From positions 1 through 5,211 of the forward strand of contig DATDVC010000013.1 in NCBI GenBank assembly GCA_036517695.1: a DNA stretch of 5,211 nucleotides. The letters are read 5' to 3'. Source of the DNA: DATDVC01 sp036517695 (GTDB taxonomy: Bacteria; Patescibacteriota; Minisyncoccia; Phycocordibacterales; WO2-35-19). The position numbers and the translations under genes are program-made. Numbering within the stretch: the first letter of the stretch is position 1; every line of letters starts with the position of its first letter. The notes beneath the pieces were generated by a model, which saw nothing but the letters and a program-made list of their open reading frames with translations, searched no databases and was not told where the DNA came from. This document shows positions 1-5,211 of this stretch, one piece after another.

Positions 1-2
1 TT

Positions 3-1763
3 ATGCCAAAAAGCTATTCATTGAGAGAAAAGATCAGTAAAAAGGTGGAGAAGGAATTGGCTGATTATGATAAGTTGACGGCGCAACTTTTATGCAACAG
101 GGGAATAAAGACCAGAAAAGAGGCGGAAAATTTTTTGAATCCCGATTTTGTCGCTCATTTGCATGACCCGTTTCTTCTGCCAGACATGGAAAAAGCGGCG
201 GATAGAATTTTGGAAGCCATAGAAAAAGGGGAGCGAATAGGAATTTGGAGTGATTATGATGCAGACGGCATACCAGGTGGAGCACTCTTGCACGATTTTT
301 TTAAACTGATTGGTTACACTAATTTTGTAAATTATATTCCTGATCGGCACAGTGAAGGTTATGGACTCAACAATGAAGGAATAGGGGAGTTACAAAAAGA
401 CGGGGTCAAACTTTTAATAACAGTAGACTGCGGAATTAGAGACGACAAACAAATTGGGTACGCAAACAGTCTCGGAATGGAAGTCATTGTTACAGACCAT
501 CACGAACCCAACTCCGTTAAAACTTCGCGAGGCAAGCTAGCCGATGAGTTGCCGGATGCTTATGCAACCATAAATCCAAAGAGGGTTGATTCGAAATATC
601 CCGAAAAGATTTTGTGTGGCTCGGGCGTGGCTTGGAAACTTATCGAAGCCCTTCGACTCGCTGCGCTCGCTCAGGGTAAACCTTTCGAATTAACCCCAGG
701 TAAAGAGAAGTGGCTACTTGATTTGGTCGGTATTGCCACTCTTTCCGATATGGTGCCACTCACGGGAGAGAACAGAGCCCTCTCTCATTTCGGGCTTTCG
801 GTTTTAAGGAAAACTAGAAGAGCCGGACTTTTAAAGCTCTTTTCCATGCTTAGGATAAACAGGGTGCATTTATCGGAAGACGACATCGGATTCCTGATCA
901 CTCCGCGCATCAATGCCGCCTCAAGAATGGGCCGTCCAATTGACGCTTTCAAGTTGCTTACAGCCGAAACCGAAGAAGACGCGGATTTGTACGCTAAACA
1001 TCTGGATAGCATAAACAACGAAAGAAAAGGAGTAGTAGCTGGTATTGTTAAAGAAGCAAAAAAAAGAATCCGAGAAAAATTTGAAAATGGGGGAGAGAGA
1101 AAGGTGATCGTCTTGGGCAATCCTGATTGGCGACCAGCTCTTTTGGGACTCGCCGCAAACTCAATCGCCGAAGAATACAATCGTCCGGTTTTTCTCTGGG
1201 GTAGGGAAGGCGGTGAATTCATCAAGGGTTCTTGCCGCTCCGACGGCACCACCAACTTAGTGGCAATTATGGAGAGAACTAAAGAAATTTTTATTGAATT
1301 TGGTGGCCACAAACTCTCTGGTGGTTTTTCGGTTTATCACGAAAAAATTCACATACTGGAAGAAGCCTTGATCGAAGCCTCGACTCACACTGTAGTAGAA
1401 GAAAGTGAGAGTTTGGTTGATATGGAGATGAGTTTGGGAGAAGTAAATGAAACGACTATCGGCAAAATTTCTAAACTCGCCCCTTTTGGAGTCGGCAACG
1501 AAAAACCAATTTTTATTTTTAGAAATGTAATTCCAGAAAAAATAAATCGATTTGGAAAAGCCAAGGAGCATCTTTCAATAAGTCTGCGCGATGCCACTTC
1601 GCTAAAGCTCCGCGGCACGAGAGCAATCTCATTTTTTACTTCACCCGACCAGTTTGGCGACAAACTAAAAGAGGGGATAGCGACCAACCTTGTTGCCAAT
1701 GTCGAAAAATCCTACTACAACGGCTCCTCCGAAATCCGCCTGCGCATTGTGGATTTTTTCTAA
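3..1763 (+). CDS. recJ: Single-stranded-DNA-specific exonuclease RecJ
   Basis: RecJ is a cytoplasmic 5'-3' exonuclease on single-stranded DNA, used in recombination and in base-excision and mismatch repair. The 586-residue protein matches the usual bacterial length (E. coli about 577). The DHH domain shows DYDADG (84-89), VDCG (141-144), the DHH triad (165-167), SDMVPL with D249, and PRINAASRM near 300. The DHHA1 domain shows a PDWRPALLG segment and GGHKLSGGF from 434. The C-terminal OB fold begins with PFGVGN (494-499), and the protein ends in a normal-looking SEIRLRIVDFF tail. Several family motifs are slightly altered (SDYDADG for GDYDADG, NAASR for NAAGR, GSCRS for GSGRS), which I associate with Patescibacteria RecJ. 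Catalytic Asp and His residues are kept, so it should be active. Only two bases precede the ATG, so an upstream start cannot be excluded, but 83 residues before DYDADG is normal. Residues 216-225 are encoded by a repeat-like segment (separate entry). A terminator-like hairpin starts at its stop codon. Confidence 0.96.
   Translation: MPKSYSLREKISKKVEKELADYDKLTAQLLCNRGIKTRKEAENFLNPDFVAHLHDPFLLPDMEKAADRILEAIEKGERIGIWSDYDADGIPGGALLHDFFKLIGYTNFVNYIPDRHSEGYGLNNEGIGELQKDGVKLLITVDCGIRDDKQIGYANSLGMEVIVTDHHEPNSVKTSRGKLADELPDAYATINPKRVDSKYPEKILCGSGVAWKLIEALRLAALAQGKPFELTPGKEKWLLDLVGIATLSDMVPLTGENRALSHFGLSVLRKTRRAGLLKLFSMLRINRVHLSEDDIGFLITPRINAASRMGRPIDAFKLLTAETEEDADLYAKHLDSINNERKGVVAGIVKEAKKRIREKFENGGERKVIVLGNPDWRPALLGLAANSIAEEYNRPVFLWGREGGEFIKGSCRSDGTTNLVAIMERTKEIFIEFGGHKLSGGFSVYHEKIHILEEALIEASTHTVVEESESLVDMEMSLGEVNETTIGKISKLAPFGVGNEKPIFIFRNVIPEKINRFGKAKEHLSISLRDATSLKLRGTRAISFFTSPDQFGDKLKEGIATNLVANVEKSYYNGSSEIRLRIVDFF
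649..676 (+). repeat. In-frame repeat-like element inside recJ
   Basis: This 28-bp GC-rich segment begins CCCTTCGACTCG and ends CTCGCTCAGGG. Its ends are inverted (CCCT/AGGG), and CTCGCT occurs twice inside it, 9 nt apart. It looks unlike the A-rich coding DNA around it. It is read in frame as residues 216-225 (LRLAALAQG after A216), between the conserved GVAWKLIEA helix and the KWLLDLVGIATLSD segment, where RecJ relatives vary in length. From memory, very similar strings occur as dispersed intergenic and intragenic repeats in other bacterial genomes, including CPR. Only one copy is in this window, so its repeat nature is inferred. Confidence 0.45.
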
Positions 1764-1814
1764 TCTTCCTCCGGTTCCCTCTTTAAAATAAAGAGGCTTG
1801 GGGAGATTATTTTT
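1762..1814 (+). terminator. Candidate intrinsic terminator after recJ
   Basis: A perfect 8-bp stem (CCTCTTTA 1778-1785, TAAAGAGG 1789-1796) closes an AAA loop. An outer, bulged stem pairs AATCT plus C-rich DNA (1762-1772) with GGGG-AGATT (1800-1808). A TTTTT run (1810-1814) follows almost at once. The hairpin starts at the recJ stop codon and fills most of the recJ-rnhA gap. The outer stem is imperfect and the T-run short, so termination may be partial. The inner stem alone has no T-run directly behind it. Confidence 0.5.
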
Positions 1815-1815
1815 A

Positions 1816-1830
1816 TGCTATATTAGTTTC
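1816..1830 (+). promoter_or_regulatory. Extended -10 promoter of rnhA, near-leaderless
   Basis: TGC followed by TATATT (1819-1824) matches an extended -10 element (TGn-TATAAT) at five of six hexamer positions. No good -35 lies at 17 bp; TTGGGG at 1798-1803 has a 15-bp spacer. Transcription would begin about 7 nt after the hexamer, at or next to the ATG at 1831, giving an mRNA with no or almost no leader. This agrees with the absence of a Shine-Dalgarno sequence. The element directly follows the T-run of the recJ terminator candidate. Confidence 0.5.
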
Positions 1831-2325
1831 ATGAGTCACAAATTTATTATTTACACCGACGGATCATCGAGAGGCAACCCGGGCCCTGGCGGGTGGGGGA
1901 CAATAGTAGTTAGTAGTGAGCAGTCAGTAGTTAGGGTAAAAGAGATGGGGGGAAGAGAGGCGGAAACCACAAACAACAGGATGGAAATGAGAGCGGCGAT
2001 AGAAGCGCTGAAAAATATTCCGACCAATGCGGAAGCCGAGATTCACACCGACTCGGAATACTTGCTCAAGGGCGCGACCGTCTGGATAAAAAATTGGCAA
2101 AAAAATAATTGGCGCACCAAAGACAAGAAGAGTGTTTTAAACCAAGACCTGTGGCAAGAAATTTTGCGAGAAACAGAAAACAGAAAAATTTCTTGGACAA
2201 AAGTTTTGGGCCACTCCGGACACAAGCTAAACGACAGGTGCGATGAGATAGCGACTAGCTTTGCTGACGGAAAAAAGATTACGCTGTATAATGGCTTAAA
2301 ACAAAGCTATAATTTGTTTCATTAA
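1831..2325 (+). CDS. rnhA: Ribonuclease HI
   Basis: RNase HI cuts the RNA strand of RNA-DNA hybrids in the cytoplasm (R-loops, primers, misincorporated ribonucleotides). The 164 residues cover the whole fold (E. coli 155). All four metal-binding acidic residues are visible: D10 in YTDGS, E52 in TTNNRMEM, D74 in HTDSEY and D138 in RCDE. The catalytic-loop histidine is H128 in LGHSGH. The Gly/Pro-rich NPGPGGWG loop and the WIKNWQKNNW basic-protrusion region are also typical. I chose ATG 1831 because Y8-T9-D10 then matches standard numbering; the in-frame TTG at 1798 lies inside the terminator hairpin. Residues 26-35 (VVSSEQSVVR) come from a repetitive tract and make the first beta-hairpin about three residues longer than in E. 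coli. No Shine-Dalgarno is present. It precedes comEC by six bases, so the two are probably co-transcribed at least in part. Confidence 0.95.
   Translation: MSHKFIIYTDGSSRGNPGPGGWGTIVVSSEQSVVRVKEMGGREAETTNNRMEMRAAIEALKNIPTNAEAEIHTDSEYLLKGATVWIKNWQKNNWRTKDKKSVLNQDLWQEILRETENRKISWTKVLGHSGHKLNDRCDEIATSFADGKKITLYNGLKQSYNLFH
1904..1934 (+). repeat. AGTAGTTAG-rich repeat tract inside rnhA
   Basis: This low-complexity stretch is built from AGT/TAG units. The 9-mer AGTAGTTAG occurs at 1905-1913 and again at 1926-1934, exactly 21 nt (seven codons) apart. It is read as GTA-GTT-AGT-AGT...GTA-GTT-AGG, the only forward frame that avoids the many TAG triplets. The encoded VVSSEQSVVR falls in a beta-hairpin of RNase HI where relatives vary. 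Whether copies exist elsewhere in the genome cannot be seen here. Confidence 0.45.
2287..2313 (+). promoter_or_regulatory. Two TATAAT boxes upstream of comEC, in rnhA 3' end
   Basis: Perfect -10 hexamers lie at 2287-2292 and 2308-2313, both inside the last codons of rnhA (each encodes Tyr-Asn in frame). The second would start transcription near 2320, about 12 nt before the comEC ATG at 2332. No convincing -35 precedes either; CTGACG at 2264-2269 is 17 bp from the first. A promoter allowing comEC expression independent of rnhA is plausible, but AT-rich coding DNA can give such hexamers by chance. Confidence 0.35.
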
Positions 2326-2331
2326 TTTGTA

Positions 2332-3822
2332 ATGATCTACGCTACAAGCGTTTCATTTGGGGTCGGAATACTTTTGGGAGAGATTTTTGAGATTGATTCT
2401 GCCGTTGCTATTTTTTTGATTTTAATTTGCGCTTCGCTCTCTTTGATACTTAGAAAAGAAGTCCGTGCAAGAAAAATTTTGCTGTGCGTGATTTTTTTGG
2501 CAATAGGCATCTTAAGGTTAAACTTCGCTCAAACCTCTCCGGACACAGAGCTCGTAAAAAATATCGGAGGGGAAGTTTCCCTGACCGGCGAGATTGCGGA
2601 TGAGCCAGACGAGAGAGATCAAACAGCGCGTTATGTTTTAAAAATCGACGACTCCCCAAGTCAAGCGCTCTTAGTCAAAGGCCGTTTCCCTAAATTTGAA
2701 TATGGAGACCAAGTTTCGGTTTCCGGCAAAATAGAATTTCCGGAAAATTTTGAGAGCGAAAACGGGATTGAGTTTGATTATGTTTCCTACCTGGCCAAAG
2801 ACAAGATTCACTTCATGATGTATCGGCCGGAAGTTGAAAAAATCGAAAGCGGGGGAAATATTATTTTTAAAAATTTATACCGGGTGAAAAATTATTTCAT
2901 CCAAAAAGTTTCGTTGGCAGTGCCGGAGCCAAATGCTTCGCTTGTAAACGGTCTGATCTTCGGCGCCAAGCAGTCTCTTGGAAAAGAGATTTTAGATACG
3001 ATGAAAAATGTCGGGTTGATCCACATAGTCGCGATCTCCGGCTACAACCTAACCATCATTGCCGTCGCCACACTTTACATCACATCGAGATTGGGAAGAA
3101 GAAATCTGGGGCTCACCCTAAGCGCCTCATTCATAATACTTTTTGCTTTGATGGTCGGCTTCGGTTCGACTGTGATACGCGCTTCGATTATGGCAGTAGT
3201 CGCTATACTGGCAAAATATTTGGGGAGGCCGGGGCAAGCTCTCCGCACACTTTTTCTCGCTGGGCTCATGATGATTTTGTGGAATCCGCTCATACTAAAG
3301 AGCGACCCTTCGTTTCAACTTTCCTTTATGGCAACCTTGGGGCTAATCATCTACTCTCCCATGGTCGAAAATTTTTTGTTCAATTCCTGGCCGAAAAAAT
3401 TATTTGGGCTTGTTCCAAATAAATTAGGCCTTCGCGAGATAATCTCTTCAACTTTCGCGGTACAAATATTTTTACTTCCAATGCTTATAAAAATGTCGGG
3501 AATTTTTTCTCTTGTGTCTTTTGTCTTAAATATTTTGATACTTCCTTTGGTGCCGTGGGCGATGCTGTTTGGGTTTCTCACCGGAGCTTTCGGAAGCGTG
3601 TCGCTTGTTCTCTCCTCACCGTTTGGGGTAGCCACTTACGTCTTGACTCAAATCATTTTGCGTTTAGCAGAAATAGCAGAAAAAATCCCGCTTGCGTTTT
3701 TGCAAGTGGGATCTTTGCCAACTTTCGTTGTTATCGTCTTTTATATTTTTTACGCTTGGGCTTTTTGGAAATTTTCTTCTATTACAGACCAGTTCAAGTT
3801 GGAGAAAAAATCTTCAACATAA
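2332..3822 (+). CDS. comEC: ComEC/Rec2-type DNA-uptake channel lacking MBL domain
   Basis: ComEC is the inner-membrane channel that brings single-stranded DNA into the cytoplasm during natural transformation. The 496-residue protein opens with about three membrane segments (near 3-19, 23-40, 48-63). A soluble OB-like region follows (about 65-180, ending in a typical FDYVSYLAKDKIHF segment). From about 200 comes the polytopic competence domain. Its signatures are GLIHIVAISGYN (228-239), TVIRASIMA (280-288) and DPSFQLSFM (325-333), with hydrophobic helices up to a charged tail (EKKSST). Classical ComEC of about 750 residues carries a C-terminal metallo-beta-lactamase domain; here it is absent and a matching protein starts at 4433. 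This is a split ComEC, not an obvious frameshift, because the reading frame ends cleanly after a final helix. Its last 73 nt overlap sod on the other strand. No Shine-Dalgarno is visible. Role in transformation versus nutrient DNA uptake is not decided by the sequence. Confidence 0.93.
   Translation: MIYATSVSFGVGILLGEIFEIDSAVAIFLILICASLSLILRKEVRARKILLCVIFLAIGILRLNFAQTSPDTELVKNIGGEVSLTGEIADEPDERDQTARYVLKIDDSPSQALLVKGRFPKFEYGDQVSVSGKIEFPENFESENGIEFDYVSYLAKDKIHFMMYRPEVEKIESGGNIIFKNLYRVKNYFIQKVSLAVPEPNASLVNGLIFGAKQSLGKEILDTMKNVGLIHIVAISGYNLTIIAVATLYITSRLGRRNLGLTLSASFIILFALMVGFGSTVIRASIMAVVAILAKYLGRPGQALRTLFLAGLMMILWNPLILKSDPSFQLSFMATLGLIIYSPMVENFLFNSWPKKLFGLVPNKLGLREIISSTFAVQIFLLPMLIKMSGIFSLVSFVLNILILPLVPWAMLFGFLTGAFGSVSLVLSSPFGVATYVLTQIILRLAEIAEKIPLAFLQVGSLPTFVVIVFYIFYAWAFWKFSSITDQFKLEKKSST
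3680..3712 (-). terminator. Intrinsic terminator of sod, inside comEC
   Basis: On the minus strand the arms ATCCCACTTGC and GCAAGCGGGAT (3712 to 3685) form an 11-bp stem with a single G-U pair and a 6-nt loop, followed by TTTTTT (3685-3680). The hairpin begins 37 nt past the sod stop codon. In the plus direction the stem is followed by CTTTGCC with no T-run, so it should stop only minus-strand transcripts and spare comEC. In comEC the same bases encode residues 452-461 (IPLAFLQVGS). Confidence 0.8.
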
Positions 3823-4358
3823 TTTTTCTTGCCACTCGGCTGGTAATCGGCGACATACGAATGTTCCCACATGTCGAGCGCGAGTATCATGGCGCAGTCG
3901 TTTAAGAGCCCGAGGTGCTGTTCGTCCATCCACGACATGAGAAGTTTTTTGTTTTTTTTGTCATACCACAAAACCATCCAACCTATGCCACGCGTCGTGG
4001 TAGCAAGTGTCTTAAATTCTAAGAGCCAAACATCAAACGAACCCCACTCCTCTTCAATCGCTTTATACAAAAAACTGTTTGGATTTGGCGCCACTAGGCC
4101 CCCCTCAAGCGAGGCAAAATAGGTCTCGTGATTTCTCATGCCGTTGTATTCGAAACTAAAACGACGAGCGAGCTCCCCGACCACATAAGGCGCAAAAACA
4201 TCTTCCTTTTCATAACTTCTGTATTGGGGCATCTTCTCAAGAATTAAGTTTGCGTTTTTGACATACCCCTCGTAGAGTTTCAGATGCTCTTCAATCGTCT
4301 TTTCCGATATACCTTTGAGTTTCGGTATATCAAATTTTTTTGCCTCAAATTTTGTCAT
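3750..4358 (-). CDS. sod: Fe/Mn-family superoxide dismutase
   Basis: This enzyme turns superoxide into oxygen and hydrogen peroxide; with no signal peptide it should be cytoplasmic. The 202 residues match family length. The four metal ligands are recognisable: H25 (TIEEHLKLYEGYV), H77 (NGMRNHETYF), and D162 and H166 (DMWEHSY), followed by the C-terminal NLNW. Gly73, four residues before H77, and Gln147, 15 before D162, resemble the Mn-type second shell (Fe enzymes have Gln at the former), so Mn or cambialistic use is inferred from hand alignment. The first helix is one residue shorter between H25 and Y32 than in E. coli SodA (H26-Y34), and the HHxxHH pattern is reduced to HLKLY, so this is a divergent subfamily. 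I chose ATG 4358 because the in-frame ATG at 4412 would add a non-conserved 18-residue extension across the promoter region. No Shine-Dalgarno. It converges on comEC with a 73-nt overlap and diverges from the MBL gene. Confidence 0.94.
   Translation of the reverse strand: MTKFEAKKFDIPKLKGISEKTIEEHLKLYEGYVKNANLILEKMPQYRSYEKEDVFAPYVVGELARRFSFEYNGMRNHETYFASLEGGLVAPNPNSFLYKAIEEEWGSFDVWLLEFKTLATTTRGIGWMVLWYDKKNKKLLMSWMDEQHLGLLNDCAMILALDMWEHSYVADYQPSGKKNYVEDFFSNLNWSVIEENFQKAQA
3798..3827 (+). terminator. Weak candidate terminator at comEC stop codon
   Basis: GTTGGAG (3798-3804) pairs with CTTCAAC (3812-3818), one G-U pair included, around a 7-nt A-rich loop. The comEC stop codon (3820-3822) follows, then TTTTT (3823-3827). 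The four-base gap between stem and T-run and the modest stem make it a weak terminator. It lies inside the antisense sod coding sequence. No better plus-strand terminator was seen nearby. Confidence 0.35.
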
Positions 4359-4432
4359 AATGATACGAAAATTATGCGGATAATTGCGAAAACCTACAAA
4401 AATTATATACAAAGTATTATATCATTGAGTTT
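4359..4432. promoter_or_regulatory. Divergent promoter region of sod and the MBL gene
   Basis: This AT-rich 74-bp gap serves two divergent genes. On the minus strand an extended -10 (TGA-TATAAT, 4424-4416) and a second TATAAT (4407-4402) could drive sod with a leader of about 40-50 nt; CATAAT at 4376-4371 is a nearer alternative. On the plus strand TTGCGA (4384-4389) and TATACA (4406-4411) have a 16-bp spacer, and TATTAT (4415-4420) or TATCAT (4420-4425) lie closer to the ATG at 4433. The opposing boxes overlap, so the two directions may compete for polymerase. No operator repeat for a redox regulator was recognised, and neither gene has a Shine-Dalgarno sequence. Confidence 0.55.
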
Positions 4433-5211
4433 ATGAAAACGGGGTTAAAGTTAAGATTTTGGATTTTTGTGGCGCTTTTTGTTACCACTGCCTGCTCTGC
4501 TTATATAGCGGTGAAGGAAGGGAGGGGAGAGAAGCTCACCGTCGCTTTTCTTGATGTAGGACAAGGAGACGCCATTTTCATCGAGTCGCCAAATGGCAAC
4601 CAAATGCTCTTAGACGCAGGCCCCGGCAAAAGCGTCCTTAGAGAACTCTCAAAAATAATGCCTTTTTATGATCGGTCTATAGACGTTTTGCTTGCCACTC
4701 ACCCCGACGCCGATCACATCGGCGGTATGCCAGATGTTTTGGAAAAATACAAAGTAAGCTTGTTTTTGGAGCCAGGGGTAGAGGGCGATACTTCTTTATA
4801 TAAAGAGCTGGAGTTGCAAATAGAAAAGCGTGAATCGCAAGGAAAAATTGAAAAGCTGGAAGCAAGGAGGGGCATGGTTGTTGATTTGGGGAGTGGCGCG
4901 ATTTTAGAAATACTTTTTCCGGCAATCGACCCGGAAGGGATGGAGACAAACACAGCTTCAATAGTCGCAAGACTTGTATATGGAGCAAGCGAATTCCTGC
5001 TCACCGGCGACTCGCCTTCAAACATTGAGGATTATCTGGTATCCCAAAATTGCACGGAAACAAATTGCGCCTTTGGGCTCGACGCAGACGTGCTAAAAGC
5101 GGGGCATCACGGCTCAAAAACTTCCACTTCACGCGAGTTTGTCTCCACGGTCTCACCCGAATACGCCATTATTTCCGCGGGCAAAGACAACCGTTACGGC
5201 CACCCGCACCC
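4433..5211 (+). CDS. ComEC-type metallo-beta-lactamase-fold protein (3' end missing)
   Basis: The reading frame stays open from ATG 4433 to the window end (259 codons plus two bases), so the gene is partial. One hydrophobic segment at residues 9-27 (after MKTGLKLR) suggests a signal anchor that holds the domain outside the membrane; a lipobox reading around C21 is weak. The rest matches the C-terminal domain of ComEC: FLDVGQGDA (39-47), LLDAG (59-63), THPDADHIGG (89-98, the metal-binding HxDxDH), LLTGD (189-193), LKAGHHGSKTSTS (from 222) and a closing SAGKDNRYGHPHP. In ComEC this domain is thought to be a hydrolase that degrades the non-imported DNA strand, so this protein may be the partner of the channel at 2332-3822. 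Only 10-20 residues are usually left after YGHP in stand-alone forms. Alternative: a hydrolase unrelated to uptake. The fold call is firm, the pairing is inferred. It diverges from sod across 74 bp. Confidence 0.9.
   Translation, partial: MKTGLKLRFWIFVALFVTTACSAYIAVKEGRGEKLTVAFLDVGQGDAIFIESPNGNQMLLDAGPGKSVLRELSKIMPFYDRSIDVLLATHPDADHIGGMPDVLEKYKVSLFLEPGVEGDTSLYKELELQIEKRESQGKIEKLEARRGMVVDLGSGAILEILFPAIDPEGMETNTASIVARLVYGASEFLLTGDSPSNIEDYLVSQNCTETNCAFGLDADVLKAGHHGSKTSTSREFVSTVSPEYAIISAGKDNRYGHPH

Noticed and set aside
774..800. GAGAG/CTCTC inverted repeat in recJ
   Set aside because: Short arms with a long loop, no T-run and no relation to gene ends; probably chance.
785..1699. Long minus-strand open frames inside recJ
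   Set aside because: Low-quality antisense frames; recJ on the plus strand has continuous conserved motifs over the same region.
1798..1830. TTG start for rnhA adding 11 residues
   Set aside because: The codons lie inside the terminator hairpin and -10 box, the extra residues are not typical of RNase HI, and ATG 1831 places the catalytic Asp at residue 10 as expected.
2332..3822. Truncation of comEC by frameshift or early stop
   Set aside because: The frame ends after a complete terminal helix and charged tail, the following bases encode sod on the other strand, and no MBL motifs appear in any frame just downstream; a split gene fits better.
3555..3940. Plus-strand open frames over the comEC end and sod
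   Set aside because: They are shadows of comEC and sod in other frames, show no family motifs, and the real genes explain this DNA.
3942..3960. T-rich run as a plus-strand terminator for comEC
   Set aside because: No stable stem precedes it, and it is explained by the Lys-rich KKNKK codons of sod on the other strand.
4359..4412. Upstream ATG (4412) for sod adding 18 residues
   Set aside because: The extension crosses the promoter-like elements and does not resemble any SOD N-terminus; it also does not look like a clean signal peptide.
4677..5025. Minus-strand open frames opposite the MBL gene
   Set aside because: The plus strand carries clear MBL motifs in one continuous frame; the antisense frames lack recognisable domains.
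3..5211. TGA recoded as glycine (as in Gracilibacteria/SR1)
   Set aside because: All genes are complete without any in-frame TGA, and conserved glycines use GGN codons.

Overview
The window looks like a piece of a Candidatus Patescibacteria (CPR) genome, most likely of the Parcubacteria type. This is an inference from three things: the style of the RecJ, ComEC and superoxide dismutase sequences, the compact layout, and the lack of any Shine-Dalgarno sequence in front of the four starts whose upstream DNA is visible. All four visible stop codons are TAA, and no gene needs TGA to be read as an amino acid, so the standard bacterial code fits. There is no rRNA, tRNA, CRISPR array, IS element or phage gene.

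Layout. Positions 3-1763 (+) encode a full-length RecJ single-strand DNA exonuclease. A 67-bp gap follows, holding a hairpin/T-run terminator candidate that runs straight into an extended -10 promoter. Positions 1831-2325 (+) encode a complete RNase HI. Six bases later, 2332-3822 (+) encode a ComEC-type DNA-uptake channel that has the OB-like and membrane domains but no C-terminal metallo-beta-lactamase domain. Converging on it, and overlapping its 3' end by 73 nt, is an Fe/Mn-family superoxide dismutase (3750-4358, -). A 74-bp AT-rich divergent promoter region separates this from a ComEC-style metallo-beta-lactamase (MBL) protein (4433 to beyond the window end, +). That gene runs off the window and is the domain missing from the ComEC above.

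How the genes fit together. RecJ, RNase HI, the ComEC channel and the MBL hydrolase all handle single-stranded nucleic acid or its import. This would suit a reduced organism that takes up DNA for recombination or as a nucleotide source, which is inference from the neighbourhood. The dismutase is the odd member: it sits on the opposite strand between the two halves of a split ComEC.

The most interesting structures are not genes. (1) comEC and sod are convergent and overlapping, and each seems to have its transcription terminator inside the other's coding sequence; the sod one, an 11-bp stem plus T6, is clear. (2) recJ and rnhA each carry a short repeat-like DNA segment read in frame at a place where the protein looks locally longer than its relatives, resembling in-gene palindromic or dispersed repeats known elsewhere. 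(3) Starts without Shine-Dalgarno sequences, with -10 boxes very close to the ATG, point to leaderless or near-leaderless mRNAs. I see no wholly new gene system.
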